A stretch of 64,000 nucleotides of DNA, from positions 1 to 64,000 of the forward strand of contig NZ_QLAE01000016.1 in assembly GCF_005876855.1 (NCBI RefSeq). Reading direction: 5' to 3'. A program made the position numbers and the translations under genes. The DNA comes from Stutzerimonas nosocomialis (GTDB lineage Bacteria; Pseudomonadota; Gammaproteobacteria; Pseudomonadales; Pseudomonadaceae). The stretch's first letter is position 1. The number at the start of each line of letters is the position of its first letter. Under the pieces are notes generated by a model. That model had not been told where the DNA came from and did not search any database. It worked only from the letters and a program-made list of their open reading frames with translations. Shown here piece after piece: positions 15,523 through 27,380 of the stretch.

Positions 15523-16716
15523 TTACTGCAGGAGGCTGAGGACAGCCTGCGGCAGCTGCTTGGCCTGGGCCAGGATTGCGGTACCGGCCTGCTGCAGAAT
15601 CTGGTTCTTGCTCAGATTCGCGGTTTCGGCGGCGAAGTCGGTGTCTTCGATACGACCACGGGCGGCCGACACGTTTTCGCTGATGTTCTGCAGGTTGGCG
15701 ATGGTGTTGTCGAAGCGGTTCTGCACGGCACCGAGGTCGGCACGTTGAGCGTCGATTGCTTTGATCGCATCATCGATTACCAGAACGGCGGATTGGGCAC
15801 CAGCTGATGTACTGATATCGATAGCCTTTACCGTTGAGTCTGCAGCGGCAGCGGCCGTGACATCAGCAGCCACAACCGCGCCGCCAGTATAACCAGTGGT
15901 ATCTGTATCAGTAACCGTAACGGTTTTCAGTTGCTGCACAACAGTGCCGTCAGCCTGAGTAACCGCCTTCGAAACATAATCAATCGTGCCGTCGTCTTGC
16001 GCGAAAGCACCGACACCCAAGTTGGCATCATTCACCGCAGCTGCAATTTTCGCAGCCGCTTCTTTTGCCGTTTCGGTACCCTTCATCGTAACAGTCAGCT
16101 CAACTGGATCAGTAGAACTCTCAAGTCCTAGGCTAACAGTAATGTCGCCAGCTGCCGTTGTTGCCGCTGCGGCTACCGCAGTAGAAGAAGCCTCATAAAA
16201 CGTACCGCTCAGCGAGTCTGAACTCATTTTATCAATGCTTACGCTGATAATTTCATTTGCAGCGGAGCCGACTTGAAAACTTGCTGTGCCGAAGCTGCCA
16301 TCAAGCAGCTGACGGCCACCGAAAGTAGTGGTGTTGCTGATACGGTCCAGTTCTTTCTTGAGCTGGGTCACTTCGGAGTTCAGAGCGGTACGCTCGGAGT
16401 CGCTGTTCGAGCCGTTGGCCGACTGCAGGGACAGGTCACGCATACGCTGCAGGATGTTGGTGGACTGCTGCAAAGCACCTTCAGCGGTCTGGGCCAGGGA
16501 GATGCCGTCGTTGGCGTTGCGAACCGCGACGCTCAGGCCGTTGACCTGGCTGGTCAGGCGGTTGGCGATCTGCAGACCGGCGGCGTCGTCCTTGGCGCTG
16601 TTGATGCGGCTACCGGTGGACAGGCGCTGCATGGAGGTGTTCAGGGCGTTGGACGTGTTGTTGATATTGCGCTGAGTGTTGAGCGACGCAATGTTGGTAT
16701 TGACTGTAAGAGCCAT
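15523..16716 (-). CDS. fliC: Flagellin FliC
   Basis: 397 residues. Conserved D0/D1 termini are clear: [17 protein letters not shown] at the N-terminus and [18 protein letters not shown] at the C-terminus. The middle (about residues 170-300) is Ala/Thr/Val-rich and variable, the surface-exposed region. That part of the gene is markedly poorer in GC (27 of 60 bases at 16081-16140, against 36 of 60 at 16441-16500). The start ATG at 16716 has a perfect GGAGG; the longer frame adds five residues of leader. A consensus sigma-28 promoter lies about 100 bases upstream. Confidence 0.97.
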   Translation of the reverse strand: MALTVNTNIASLNTQRNINNTSNALNTSMQRLSTGSRINSAKDDAAGLQIANRLTSQVNGLSVAVRNANDGISLAQTAEGALQQSTNILQRMRDLSLQSANGSNSDSERTALNSEVTQLKKELDRISNTTTFGGRQLLDGSFGTASFQVGSAANEIISVSIDKMSSDSLSGTFYEASSTAVAAAATTAAGDITVSLGLESSTDPVELTVTMKGTETAKEAAAKIAAAVNDANLGVGAFAQDDGTIDYVSKAVTQADGTVVQQLKTVTVTDTDTTGYTGGAVVAADVTAAAAADSTVKAIDISTSAGAQSAVLVIDDAIKAIDAQRADLGAVQNRFDNTIANLQNISENVSAARGRIEDTDFAAETANLSKNQILQQAGTAILAQAKQLPQAVLSLLQ

Positions 16717-16814
16717 GGTGTTTGCCTCCAAGGGCGCTGTTTACATGGTTGCCTGAGCTTGCGACTCCGGGCCGGCTTCTGCCCAGGCACCCATTGAGTT
16801 CGCATTCCTACCGT

Positions 16815-16841
16815 TTATCGGCGCCTGTTCGGTTTGCTTTA
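16815..16841 (-). promoter_or_regulatory. consensus sigma-28 promoter of fliC
   Basis: The minus strand reads TAAAG-N14-GCCGATAA, an exact match to the core flagellar sigma-28 consensus (-35 complement at 16837-16841, -10 complement at 16815-16822). The leader would be about 90 bases. FliA control of flagellin is universal in polar-flagellated pseudomonads. Confidence 0.93.
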
Positions 16842-16843
16842 GG

Positions 16844-16874
16844 GATTTTCGAAAATTTTTATTGATTTTCGAAA
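16844..16874. repeat. tandem GATTTTCGAAA sites upstream of the fliC promoter
   Basis: Two exact 11-base copies, at 16844-16854 and 16864-16874, start 20 bases apart (about two helical turns) and begin only 3 bases upstream of the fliC -35 element. Each contains the palindromic core TTTCGAAA. They could act as an AT-rich UP element for the RNA polymerase alpha subunit or bind a dimeric regulator. Confidence 0.6.
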
Positions 16875-16979
16875 TCGACCGCCGCAGCGCCTGCGGACCG
16901 GCTTGACGAGCAAGTCCACATGCCAAGTGTTTCGGCGAGGGTTGGAAATTCTTTAATGAGCGGGTGCGCTTGGGTTGGA

Positions 16980-17006
16980 GGCCTGGGCCAAAGGCTGGCC
17001 CAGGCC
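16980..17006. terminator. hairpin downstream of ligA
   Basis: A perfect 10-bp stem with a 7-base loop about 120 bases after the ligA stop codon. No T tract follows on the ligA strand, so this is a tentative terminator; it would shield the fliC promoter from ligA read-through. Confidence 0.4.
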
Positions 17007-17122
17007 CTTTCGGTGGTGGCCTTTCGCAGTCAAGAGCGTTCCCACGAAAAGCCCAGGGCACGCCCCGCTACGGTGGGCGCGGCCGTTGGTGACCGGGAAC
17101 CCTCGGGGCTCCCGGCCGCCGC

Positions 17123-19504
<2,382 letters not shown>

Positions 19505-19626
19505 CTATGGCAATGCTGGTTGAGACAGTCACAGCACGCCTTGGTTGATAACAGGCGCGCGATTCTATCCGATCCAGGCGTCGAGGGCAGGCGCGGAGCC
19601 CGCGAGGGCGGCATCCGGCACAAACA

Positions 19627-19652
19627 AAAACCGCTCCAGGCGGAGCGGTTTC
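19627..19652 (-). terminator. intrinsic terminator of zipA
   Basis: Minus-strand stem AACCGCTCC/GGAGCGGTT with a 4-base loop, followed by TTTGTTTG, four bases after the zipA stop codon. It implies that ligA has its own promoter in the roughly 140 bases before its start. Confidence 0.85.
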
Positions 19653-19655
19653 GAT

Positions 19656-20468
19656 TCAGCGTTTGATGGTCATCTGCCGGCGCTCGTATTCGACGATACG
19701 CTGACGGTAATGCTCGATGGTCTGTGCCGTCAGCACGCTGCGCTGGTCGTCCTTGAGCTCGCCGTTGAGTTCCTGCGACAGCTTGCGCGCCGCGGCGACC
19801 ATCACATCGAACGCCTGCTTGGGATGGCGCGGGCCCGGCAGGCCCAGGAAGAAGCTCACCGCCGGGGTGGTGAAATGGTCGATGTCGTCCAGGTCGAACG
19901 TGCCGGGCTTGACCGCGTTGGCCATGGAGAACAGCACCTCGCCATTGCCCGCCATGCTTTCGTGACGGTGGAAGATGTCCATCTCGCCGAACCGCAGGCC
20001 ACTCTCCAGGATGTTCTGCAGCAGCGCCGGGCCGCGGAAGCCCGAGGCGTCGCGGGAGATCACGTTGATCACCAGCACTTCCTCGACGGGCGACTGGTCC
20101 TTTTCTTCCTCTTCGGCCTCGATGTCATCGGCGACCGGATCGAGCAGGGTCGGTACGGGCTCGTCGGTGGTCAGGTTCAGGTCGCCCTGGCGCGGTTCGC
20201 TGACGCGGCGCTTGCCAGGGTCGCGGGCGGTCATCGAAGGCAGGTCGTCGTCCTCGACCCGAGGTTCGGCGTTGCGGTTCACCACCCGCGGTGGGCCGAG
20301 CAGCTCGGCAGGTGTCTCGTCCTCTTCGGGCAGGTTGGAGAAGCTACGGTCCAGCTTGAACTTCAACTTGCCCTTGCCGCCGCGCATCCGCCGCCAGCCA
20401 TCGAACAGGATGCCGGCGATAACGATGATGCCGATGACGATCAGCCACTCGCGCAGACCGATATTCAT
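19656..20468 (-). CDS. zipA: Cell division protein ZipA
   Basis: 270 residues. Anchors FtsZ to the inner membrane. One N-terminal membrane helix ([20 protein letters not shown]), then a basic and acidic, Pro/Asp/Glu-rich linker (about 40-125) and the C-terminal FtsZ-binding domain (about 130-260; [35 protein letters not shown]). Start ATG at 20468. Lies downstream of smc with a 206-base gap. Confidence 0.96.
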   Translation of the reverse strand: MNIGLREWLIVIGIIVIAGILFDGWRRMRGGKGKLKFKLDRSFSNLPEEDETPAELLGPPRVVNRNAEPRVEDDDLPSMTARDPGKRRVSEPRQGDLNLTTDEPVPTLLDPVADDIEAEEEEKDQSPVEEVLVINVISRDASGFRGPALLQNILESGLRFGEMDIFHRHESMAGNGEVLFSMANAVKPGTFDLDDIDHFTTPAVSFFLGLPGPRHPKQAFDVMVAAARKLSQELNGELKDDQRSVLTAQTIEHYRQRIVEYERRQMTIKR

Positions 20469-20674
20469 TAATGCGTAGACCTCTGAATTCGATGAAAAAA
20501 ACGGGAAGCTTCACTGATCGCAAGGCTTCTCACGTCATAAAAAATTGTGCCCTAAACTAGCACGACGAACGGTGGCTGTGCACCGCCGGACCGCGTCGTT
20601 TTATGGGTCTCCGTATGTCAGGCCGGACGGCCGATGCGCCGGGTACGGCGCCGCTTGGCTCACGCCGGCAGTAT

Positions 20675-23600
20675 TCAGGCCTCCACCATCGCCACGGCCT
20701 GCTCGACGTCGACGGCGACGAGGCGCGAGCAACCGGGCTCGTGCATGGTGACGCCCATCAGCTGGTCGGCCATTTCCATGGCGATCTTGTTATGAGTGAT
20801 ATAGATGAACTGCACCTTTTCCGACATTTCCTTGACCAGCCGGGCGTAACGGCCGACGTTGGCATCGTCCAGCGGCGCGTCGACCTCGTCGAGCATGCAG
20901 AACGGTGCCGGGTTGAGCTGAAAGATGGCAAACACCAGGGCCAGCGCCGTCAGGGCCTTTTCACCGCCCGAGAGCAGATGGATCGTGCTGTTCTTCTTCC
21001 CCGGTGGGCGCGCCATGATCGCCACCCCGGTATCGAGTAGATCTTCCCCGGTAAGTTCCAGATAGGCGTTGCCGCCACCGAATACTTTCGGGAACAGCGC
21101 CTGCAGGCCGCCATTGATCTGATCGAAGGTTTCCTTGAAGCGGTTGCGGGTTTCCCGGTCGATCTTGCGGATCACGTTTTCCAGCGTTTCGAGCGCTTCG
21201 ACCAGGTCGTCGTTCTGCGCATCGAGGTAACGCTTGCGTTCCGACTGCTGCTGGTACTCGTCGATGGCCGCGAGGTTGATCGGCCCCAGGCGCTGGATGC
21301 GCGCCGCCAGGCGTTCGAGCTCCGCCTCCCACTCCGCCTCGCCGGCTTCGGCAGGCAGGGTCGCCAGTACACCGTGCAGGTCGTAGCCATCCGCCTGCAG
21401 CTGATCCTGCAATGCCTTGCGGCGCACGGTCAGGGCCTGCCACTCCAGGCGCTGCTGCTCCAGTTGGCCACGTAACAGCTGCGACTGCTGCTCGGCCTGG
21501 GTGCGGCGCTTCTCGGCGTCGCGAAGCTCACGGTCCGCATCTTCCAGCGCCAGGCGCGCATGCTTGAGTTCCTCTTCCACGCCCATGCGCCGTTCGAGCA
21601 GTTCCTCGAGCTTCATGCGCAACTCCTCGAGCGGCGCCTGGCCCTCCTCCAGGTTGAGGCTGAGCTGCTCGCGGCGCTCCACTGCCCGCTCGAACTGCTG
21701 TTCGAGGCGCTCGAGCGCCTGGCGGGTGGAATCGTGCTGGGCCCTGAGCGAGCCGACCCGCACCGCCAGCTGGTGGGCATGGTCCTTGTGCTGGCGCGCA
21801 TCCTGGCGGATACGATCCAGACGCTCGCGGATCAGGTCGCGGCTGGCAAGCAGTTCCTCGCGCTGCTCGGTGTCGAGCGCCATGGCGTCCAGCGCATCCT
21901 GCAGCTGCAGCCTCGCTTCGCCCAGCGCCTCGGTCTCCAGCGCGCGCTGCTCGGCCAGCTCGTCGACCTCTTCATCCAGGCGGCGACGGCGCAGCGCGAG
22001 CTGCTCGACCTTGGCCTGCTGCGCCGAACGTTGCGCATTCAGCTCGGCCTGTTGCCGCGCCAGCTCCTGCAGACGGCGGCGCAGCTCCTCGCGCTGCTGC
22101 TCGTGCCCGCGCTGGCTCTCGCGCAGCGTCACCAGTTGCTCTTCGAGGGCAGCCAGCGCCGCCTCGCCCTCGACGCGCTCGGCCTCCAGACGCTCCAGTT
22201 CCTGGCCGCGCGCCAACACGCCGGATTCCGCCTCGGCGGCGCGGCGCACGCGCAGGAAATGACGGCCCACCCAGTAGCCGTCACGGCTGATCAGGCTCTG
22301 CCCCTCGGTCAGCGCCGAACGGCCCGCGAGCGCATCATCCAGCGTTTCGACCGGCTTGATTTGCCCCAGCCAGGGTGCGAGGTCTACCGCCGTCTCGACC
22401 TTGTCCAGCAGACTGCCCGGCACCCGGGTGGGCTGGATGCCCGCCTGGGCCAGGCGCAGCTCGCCCTGCTCGAAACCGGCCAGATCCAGGCCGCCGAAAT
22501 CATCGAGCAGCACCGCCTGAAGATCGGCGCCGAGCACCGTTTCCACCGCGAGCTCCCAGCCGGGTTCGACGCGCAGCCCCTCGGCCAGTCGCGGCCGGTT
22601 CTCGAGGGACTGCTCGTGCAACCACTGCGCGGCGCCCTTGCCGGGGTCGAGCGCAGCCTGCTGCAAGGCTTCGAGCGACGCGATGCGGCCACTGAGGCGC
22701 TGCAGGTCGCCCTGGGCCTGCTGCTGCGCGCGGGTCATCTGCTGCAGTTCGCCGCGCAGCCGTTCGAGGTGCTCGACTTCGGCCTGCTCGGCCAGGCTCA
22801 GGTCCTCGAGTTGCTGCTCACCGGCGGCAAGCTGCTCGCCGAGTTCGAAGATCGCGGCATCTTCCGGGTCCGCGGCCAGTTGCTGACGCTCGTCGTCCAG
22901 CCGCCGACCGCGCTCGGCCAGGCGCTCCAGGCTCTGCTCGAGCTGGCCGATGCGCGCCTGCTGCACTTCGGCCGCCCGGCGCGGTTCGCCGCTCTGCAGG
23001 TTGAAGCGGTCCCAACGCTCCTGCCAGGCCTGCATCGCGGCCTCGGCGTCCTCGAGCCCGACGGCCGATTCCTCCGCCGCGGCGGCAGCCAGCTCCTGCT
23101 CGGGCTCGAGCATGGCCAACTCTTCGCCCAGGGTCGCCAGCAGCGTGCGGTCATGGCCCAGGTGCGACTCGGTTTCCAGGCGCGCCTGCTCGGCCTCGCG
23201 CAGATCGTCCTGCAGCTGGCGCAGACGCTGCTGCCCGTGCTGGATGCTCTGCTCGACCCGGGCGATATCGCCGCCGACCGAATAGAAACGGCCCTGGACC
23301 TGGTTGAAGCGCTCGGACAGCTCATGGTGGCCATCGCGCAGCCGCTCGATGCTCGCATCGGCACTGCGCTGCTCGGCGACCAGCGCCTCGAAGCTCACCT
23401 CCTGGTTGCCGATCACCGATTCGCGCTGCCCGACCTGGTCGTTCAGCGCCTGCCAGCGCAGCGCCGACAGCTGCGCCCTGAGCTGGCGCTCCTCGGCCTT
23501 GTATTCCTGGTATTTCTCCGCCGCCTGGGCCTGGCGGTGCAGCCGCTCGAGCTGACGCTCAAGCTCTTCGCGCAGGTCGGTCAGGCGCGCCAGGTTCTCG

Positions 23601-24163
23601 TGGGTACGGCGGATACGGCTTTCGGTCTCCCGTCGGCGCTCCTTGTACTTGGAGATGCCGGCCGCTTCCTCGATGAAATTGCGCAGGTCCTCGGGCTTGG
23701 CCTCGATCAGCTTGGAGATCATGCCCTGCTCGATGATCGAGTAGCTGCGCGGGCCGAGGCCGGTGCCGAGGAAGATGTCGGTGATGTCGCGCCGACGGCA
23801 TTTCACGCCATTGAGGAAGTAGGTGTTCTGCGCGTCGCGGGTCACGCGCCGGCGAATCGAAATCTCCGCGAAGGCGGCGTACTCACCGGTGAGGGTGCCG
23901 TCGGAGTTGTCGAAAATCAGCTCGATGCTGGCCTGGGTCACCGGCTTGCGGGTGTTGGAGCCGTTGAAGATGACGTCGGTCATCGACTCGCCACGCAGGT
24001 TCTTCGCCGAGCTTTCGCCCATCACCCAGCGCACCGCGTCGATGATGTTGGACTTGCCGCAGCCGTTGGGCCCCACGACCGCGGCCATGTTGCTGGGGAA
24101 GCTGACCGTGGTGGGATCGACGAAGGATTTGAATCCCGCGAGCTTGATGCTTTTCAGTCGCAT
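20675..24163 (-). CDS. smc: Chromosome partition protein SMC
   Basis: 1162 residues. ATP-driven condensin ATPase that organises and segregates the chromosome. N-terminal Walker A GPNGCGKSN at 31-39; two long coiled coils (about 170-480 and 650-1010) flank the hinge (about 500-650), which has the expected glycine-rich patch; C-terminal signature LLSGGEKALTALAL and Walker B APFCMLDEVDAPLDD. Full-length and intact. No scpA/scpB here. Upstream 520 bases carry no recognisable gene. Confidence 0.97.
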   Translation of the reverse strand: MRLKSIKLAGFKSFVDPTTVSFPSNMAAVVGPNGCGKSNIIDAVRWVMGESSAKNLRGESMTDVIFNGSNTRKPVTQASIELIFDNSDGTLTGEYAAFAEISIRRRVTRDAQNTYFLNGVKCRRRDITDIFLGTGLGPRSYSIIEQGMISKLIEAKPEDLRNFIEEAAGISKYKERRRETESRIRRTHENLARLTDLREELERQLERLHRQAQAAEKYQEYKAEERQLRAQLSALRWQALNDQVGQRESVIGNQEVSFEALVAEQRSADASIERLRDGHHELSERFNQVQGRFYSVGGDIARVEQSIQHGQQRLRQLQDDLREAEQARLETESHLGHDRTLLATLGEELAMLEPEQELAAAAAEESAVGLEDAEAAMQAWQERWDRFNLQSGEPRRAAEVQQARIGQLEQSLERLAERGRRLDDERQQLAADPEDAAIFELGEQLAAGEQQLEDLSLAEQAEVEHLERLRGELQQMTRAQQQAQGDLQRLSGRIASLEALQQAALDPGKGAAQWLHEQSLENRPRLAEGLRVEPGWELAVETVLGADLQAVLLDDFGGLDLAGFEQGELRLAQAGIQPTRVPGSLLDKVETAVDLAPWLGQIKPVETLDDALAGRSALTEGQSLISRDGYWVGRHFLRVRRAAEAESGVLARGQELERLEAERVEGEAALAALEEQLVTLRESQRGHEQQREELRRRLQELARQQAELNAQRSAQQAKVEQLALRRRRLDEEVDELAEQRALETEALGEARLQLQDALDAMALDTEQREELLASRDLIRERLDRIRQDARQHKDHAHQLAVRVGSLRAQHDSTRQALERLEQQFERAVERREQLSLNLEEGQAPLEELRMKLEELLERRMGVEEELKHARLALEDADRELRDAEKRRTQAEQQSQLLRGQLEQQRLEWQALTVRRKALQDQLQADGYDLHGVLATLPAEAGEAEWEAELERLAARIQRLGPINLAAIDEYQQQSERKRYLDAQNDDLVEALETLENVIRKIDRETRNRFKETFDQINGGLQALFPKVFGGGNAYLELTGEDLLDTGVAIMARPPGKKNSTIHLLSGGEKALTALALVFAIFQLNPAPFCMLDEVDAPLDDANVGRYARLVKEMSEKVQFIYITHNKIAMEMADQLMGVTMHEPGCSRLVAVDVEQAVAMVEA

Positions 24164-24684
24164 GGTGGCCGTTCCGTGGCAGTCAGCGTTCGGTCTTGAG
24201 GGCGGGGGTTGCCGTGAGCGTCATGGGTATCCCGGGGCATCGTGGAGTTCGGCGGCGCGCGGGCGCGGAGTCTAGCACGCGGCCCACGTCGTTTAGCGGA
24301 ACCGCTGCGCACTGGTTGGAAGCGAAGGCGCCGCAGGCCGGTCGTTAATCGGCGCGAACGGACTGCCATATCAACGCAGAACGATCTCGACCGCGCATAG
24401 CTTTATCCCGCCGCGCGCCCCCTGCGAGGATGCTCATCGCAACGTGCCATCAGGATCGAAAAGCTCGCGGTCGAGACTGGGCGTCCCCGACCTCCCACGG
24501 TTCGCCGCCGCTGCATGGGAGCGGTCTTGACCGGCGAACAGAGCCTCATCCGCAGGACCGGAGGGCGGTACTCTGCCGTTGGCCTGCAGCGTGGCGATAT
24601 GGCAATCGAGATGCAGGGCGCTGCTCTCAACGCACCGATCGATTGCGGTATCGGAAGGCTAAAGCCCTCCGAATCAGGACCGCC
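24164..24684. other. 521-base region without a supported gene
   Basis: Between smc (leftward start) and the 3' end of moaA. Short frames on both strands are Arg/Pro-rich and unlike proteins; none has a ribosome binding site. It must contain the smc promoter. An imperfect 8-bp hairpin at 24655-24672 just after moaA, without a T tract, may end moaA transcription. In P. aeruginosa a GntR-type regulator sits upstream of smc; nothing like it remains here. Confidence 0.4.
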
Positions 24685-25680
24685 TCAGCCCCCGGTCATG
24701 CTCATGAAGCGGATCACCTGGACCTGCTCGTCGGTGCGGAAGTGGTGGCGTTCGGGCTTGAGCTGCAAGGCCGATACGAGCGCCTCGCGCAGACGGTCCG
24801 CGTCACCGGGGTAGCGCCGCATCAGCCCCTTGAGGTCCAGCGCGCCTTCGTCGCCCAGGCACAGCACGAGCTTGCCCTCGGCGGTGACCCGAACCCGGTT
24901 GCAGCTGCCGCAGAAATTGTTGCTGTGCGGCGAAATGAAACCGACATGGGTGGTGCTGCCCGCCACCTGCCAGTAACGCGATGGGCCGCCGGTAGCATGG
25001 CTGCTGCGCACCAGCGTATGACGCGCCTCGATGCGTTCGCGCACTTCGTCACTGGAGCAGAAGGTCACCTCGCGCTGGTGGCTGGAGACCGCGCCGAGGG
25101 GCATTTCCTCGATGAAGCTGATGTCGAGACCGCGGTCGACGGCAAAGTCGACCAGATCGAGGACTTCATCGTCGTTGCGGCCCTTCTGCACCACGCTGTT
25201 GAGCTTGATGCGGTCGAAGCCGGCGGCCTGCGCCGCGGCGATGCCGGCGAGCACCTGATCGAGCTTGTCGCGGCGGGTCAGCTCGGCGAAGCGCTCGCGC
25301 TTGAGCGAATCGAGGCTGACGTTCAGCCGGGTCACCCCCGCCTGGCGCAATTGCGGCGCCAGCACGCCGAGCTGCGAACCGTTGGTGGTGATCGCCAGGT
25401 CTTCGAGTTCCGGTCGCGCGCCGAGCCTCGCCAGCAGGCCGGTCAGGCCCTTGCGCACCAGCGGTTCGCCGCCGGTGACGCGGATGCGCTTGACGCCCAG
25501 GCCAATGAACGCATCGGCCACCGCATAGAGTTCCTCGAGGGTCAGGATCTGCGCGCGCGGCGCGAACACCATGTCCTCGCTCATGCAGTAGGTGCAGCGG
25601 AAATCGCAGCGGTCGGTTACCGACAACCGCAGATAGGTGATGCGCCGGCCGAAAGGGTCGACCAGCTGCGAATCGGACAT
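24685..25680 (-). CDS. moaA: GTP 3',8-cyclase MoaA (molybdenum cofactor synthesis)
   Basis: 331 residues. A radical-SAM enzyme that makes the first committed intermediate of molybdopterin. N-terminal CxxxCxxC cluster Cys25/Cys29/Cys32 (TDRCDFRCTYC), TGGEPLVRKG, and the C-terminal second-cluster motif CGSCNRVRVTAEGKLVLC. It ends in the expected MTGG (double-Gly tail). The ATG at 25680 has GGAGA at 6 bases; the upstream extension is unlikely. Divergent from the K+ channel gene; no other moa genes nearby. Confidence 0.96.
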   Translation of the reverse strand: MSDSQLVDPFGRRITYLRLSVTDRCDFRCTYCMSEDMVFAPRAQILTLEELYAVADAFIGLGVKRIRVTGGEPLVRKGLTGLLARLGARPELEDLAITTNGSQLGVLAPQLRQAGVTRLNVSLDSLKRERFAELTRRDKLDQVLAGIAAAQAAGFDRIKLNSVVQKGRNDDEVLDLVDFAVDRGLDISFIEEMPLGAVSSHQREVTFCSSDEVRERIEARHTLVRSSHATGGPSRYWQVAGSTTHVGFISPHSNNFCGSCNRVRVTAEGKLVLCLGDEGALDLKGLMRRYPGDADRLREALVSALQLKPERHHFRTDEQVQVIRFMSMTGG

Positions 25681-25911
25681 CAGGCTCTCCAGTCGCAGAG
25701 ACATTCTTGGCGAGGTGCAGCAGTAGACAAGCAATTGGGCAAGACTACGCCGCCGGCCGGCGGGAGGCAAAGCCGACGGATGAACGAAGGCCGCGATACG
25801 GCTCTTCGACGAGGCGCTCGCACCACACCGAGGGGAACCTGGCGCCGCGATGCGAACCAAAGGCCGTGATAGTCTCCTGCGGTTTAACCAGGCGGATCAA
25901 CGGACCTGAAC

Positions 25912-26766
25912 ATGCAATCCCAGAGCTGGCGCGAACGCCTCTACACGATCATCTTCTTCACCAATACGCCCGCCGGCAAACGCTTCGATACCTGGTTGCT
26001 GATCGTCATCATGGCCAGCCTGGTGGTGGTGATGTTCGACAGCGTCGCCGTTTACCGCGAACGTCATGGCGCGCTGCTCACCGGGCTCGAATGGGGTTTC
26101 ACCGCGATCTTCGCGATCGAATACGCGGTGCGGATCTACAGCCATCCCCAGCCGAGCCGCTACATCTTCAGCTTCTATGGGCTGATCGATCTGCTGTCGA
26201 TCCTGCCCGCCTTCCTCGCCCTGCTGCTGCCCGACGCCCAGTACCTGCTGGTGGTGCGCAGCATCCGCATGCTGCGCATCTTCCGCGTGCTCAAGCTCAC
26301 GCCTTACCTGAGCCAGGCCAACTACCTGCTGGTCGCGCTGCGCGGCAGCAAGCAGAAGATCATCGTGTTCCTGCTCAGCCTGACGACCCTGGTGCTGATC
26401 TACGGCACCCTGATGTACGTGATCGAAGGGCCGGAGAACGGCTTCACCAGCATCCCGATGAGCATCTACTGGGCCGTGGTCACCCTGACGACGGTGGGCT
26501 TTGGCGACATCGTTCCGCACACGGCGCTGGGCAAGAGCGTCGCGACCGCGGTGATGATCACCGGTTATTCGATCATCGCGGTGCCGACCGGCATCTTCAC
26601 CGCCGAGCTGGCCAACGCCATGCGCGCCGACAGCCTGCAACATAAATGCCCGGGGTGCGCCAAACTCAGCCACGAACCGAACGCGGCGTTCTGCAGCCGT
26701 TGCGGCAGCCAGCTGTTCGAGCAACGCAGCGAACAGCAGCAGGCCCAGCGCGAAGCCACTGACTGA
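25912..26766 (+). CDS. Voltage-gated K+ channel with C-terminal zinc ribbon
   Basis: 284 residues. Six membrane segments: S1 near 27-47, S2 near 58-78, S3 near 89-107, the S4 voltage sensor with regularly spaced Arg/Lys (RSIRMLRIFRVLKLTPY), S5 near 140-165, pore with selectivity filter TTVGFGD, and S6 (ITGYSIIAVPTGIFTAEL). The C-terminus adds a CPGC-x(n)-CSRC four-Cys zinc-ribbon-like module (about 244-266). Standalone gene. Inner-membrane K+ conductance is expected; the regulatory ligand of the ribbon is unknown. Confidence 0.92.
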   Translation: MQSQSWRERLYTIIFFTNTPAGKRFDTWLLIVIMASLVVVMFDSVAVYRERHGALLTGLEWGFTAIFAIEYAVRIYSHPQPSRYIFSFYGLIDLLSILPAFLALLLPDAQYLLVVRSIRMLRIFRVLKLTPYLSQANYLLVALRGSKQKIIVFLLSLTTLVLIYGTLMYVIEGPENGFTSIPMSIYWAVVTLTTVGFGDIVPHTALGKSVATAVMITGYSIIAVPTGIFTAELANAMRADSLQHKCPGCAKLSHEPNAAFCSRCGSQLFEQRSEQQQAQREATD

Positions 26767-26915
26767 GCCGGCAGTGCACTGACCGGCGACCCGCACCCTC
26801 ATCGAGGCGCCCGCGCCAGACGCGCCGAACCGTGAAGGCAGGTGACTGTCACATCCAGAGATCGACGTTGCGACCGTTTCAACGGACGTAAACCGTGGGC
26901 CGGATGGAGACCGAG

Positions 26916-27329
26916 ATGCCCCTGCTCAAACTGCTGCACTTTGCCGCCCTGCTCTGCTGGAGCGGCGCCTTGCTCTATCTGCCTGCGCTGATTGCCGGCG
27001 GGGCAAAGCGCAGCGGCGATATCTTCGAGCGCAACCATGCCCAGCTCACGCGCATGGTGTTCACCCTCATCGCGACCCCCGCCGCGCTGCTCGCCATCGG
27101 TTCGGGCACGGCGCTGTTTCTGCGCGACGGCATCATCGAAGGCTGGCTGGTGATGAAGCTCACCGCCGTGGCGGGCATGGCGCTCTGTCACGCCTTCTGC
27201 GGTGCGTTGCTGGTGCGCATGGAGAGCCAGCCGGAACGCGGCGTGACCTTGCCCTGCATCCTGGTCGGCGCGCTGATCCCACTGCTGATCTCGGCCACGC
27301 TGTGGCTGGTGCTGGCCAAACCCTTCTGA
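26916..27329 (+). CDS. Four-helix CopD/HemJ-like membrane protein
   Basis: 137 residues with about four hydrophobic helices. The first helix carries a conserved-looking His (LLKLLHFAALLCWSGALLYLP), which resembles the heme-coordinating His of CopD and HemJ-type proteins. The ATG at 26916 has GGAGA at 6 bases; longer frames start with GTG without support. It lies just upstream of the caa3 oxidase cluster but is separated by a gene on the opposite strand. A role in heme or copper supply to the oxidase is only inference. Confidence 0.65.
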   Translation: MPLLKLLHFAALLCWSGALLYLPALIAGGAKRSGDIFERNHAQLTRMVFTLIATPAALLAIGSGTALFLRDGIIEGWLVMKLTAVAGMALCHAFCGALLVRMESQPERGVTLPCILVGALIPLLISATLWLVLAKPF

Positions 27330-27380
27330 GCCAAAAGGATTCGACCGAGCCCCATGACCCTTCACTCCTCCGCCAGGCCC

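Larger units (their letters stand above)
16717..17122. other. intergenic region between ligA and fliC
   Basis: 406 bases without a gene. It holds the fliC leader and sigma-28 promoter (16815-16841), two copies of GATTTTCGAAA at 16844-16854 and 16864-16874, and, nearer ligA, a perfect 10-bp stem GGCCTGGGCC/GGCCCAGGCC at 16980-17006 that probably ends ligA transcription. Confidence 0.6.

Noticed and set aside
21560-24199. 879-codon plus-strand frame opposite smc
   Set aside because: Shadow of the smc coding strand; Leu/Gln/Arg-rich, no domain, no ribosome binding site.
24403-24630. 75-codon minus-strand frame between smc and moaA
   Set aside because: Arg/Pro-rich, no start signal, no resemblance to any family; treated as non-coding.
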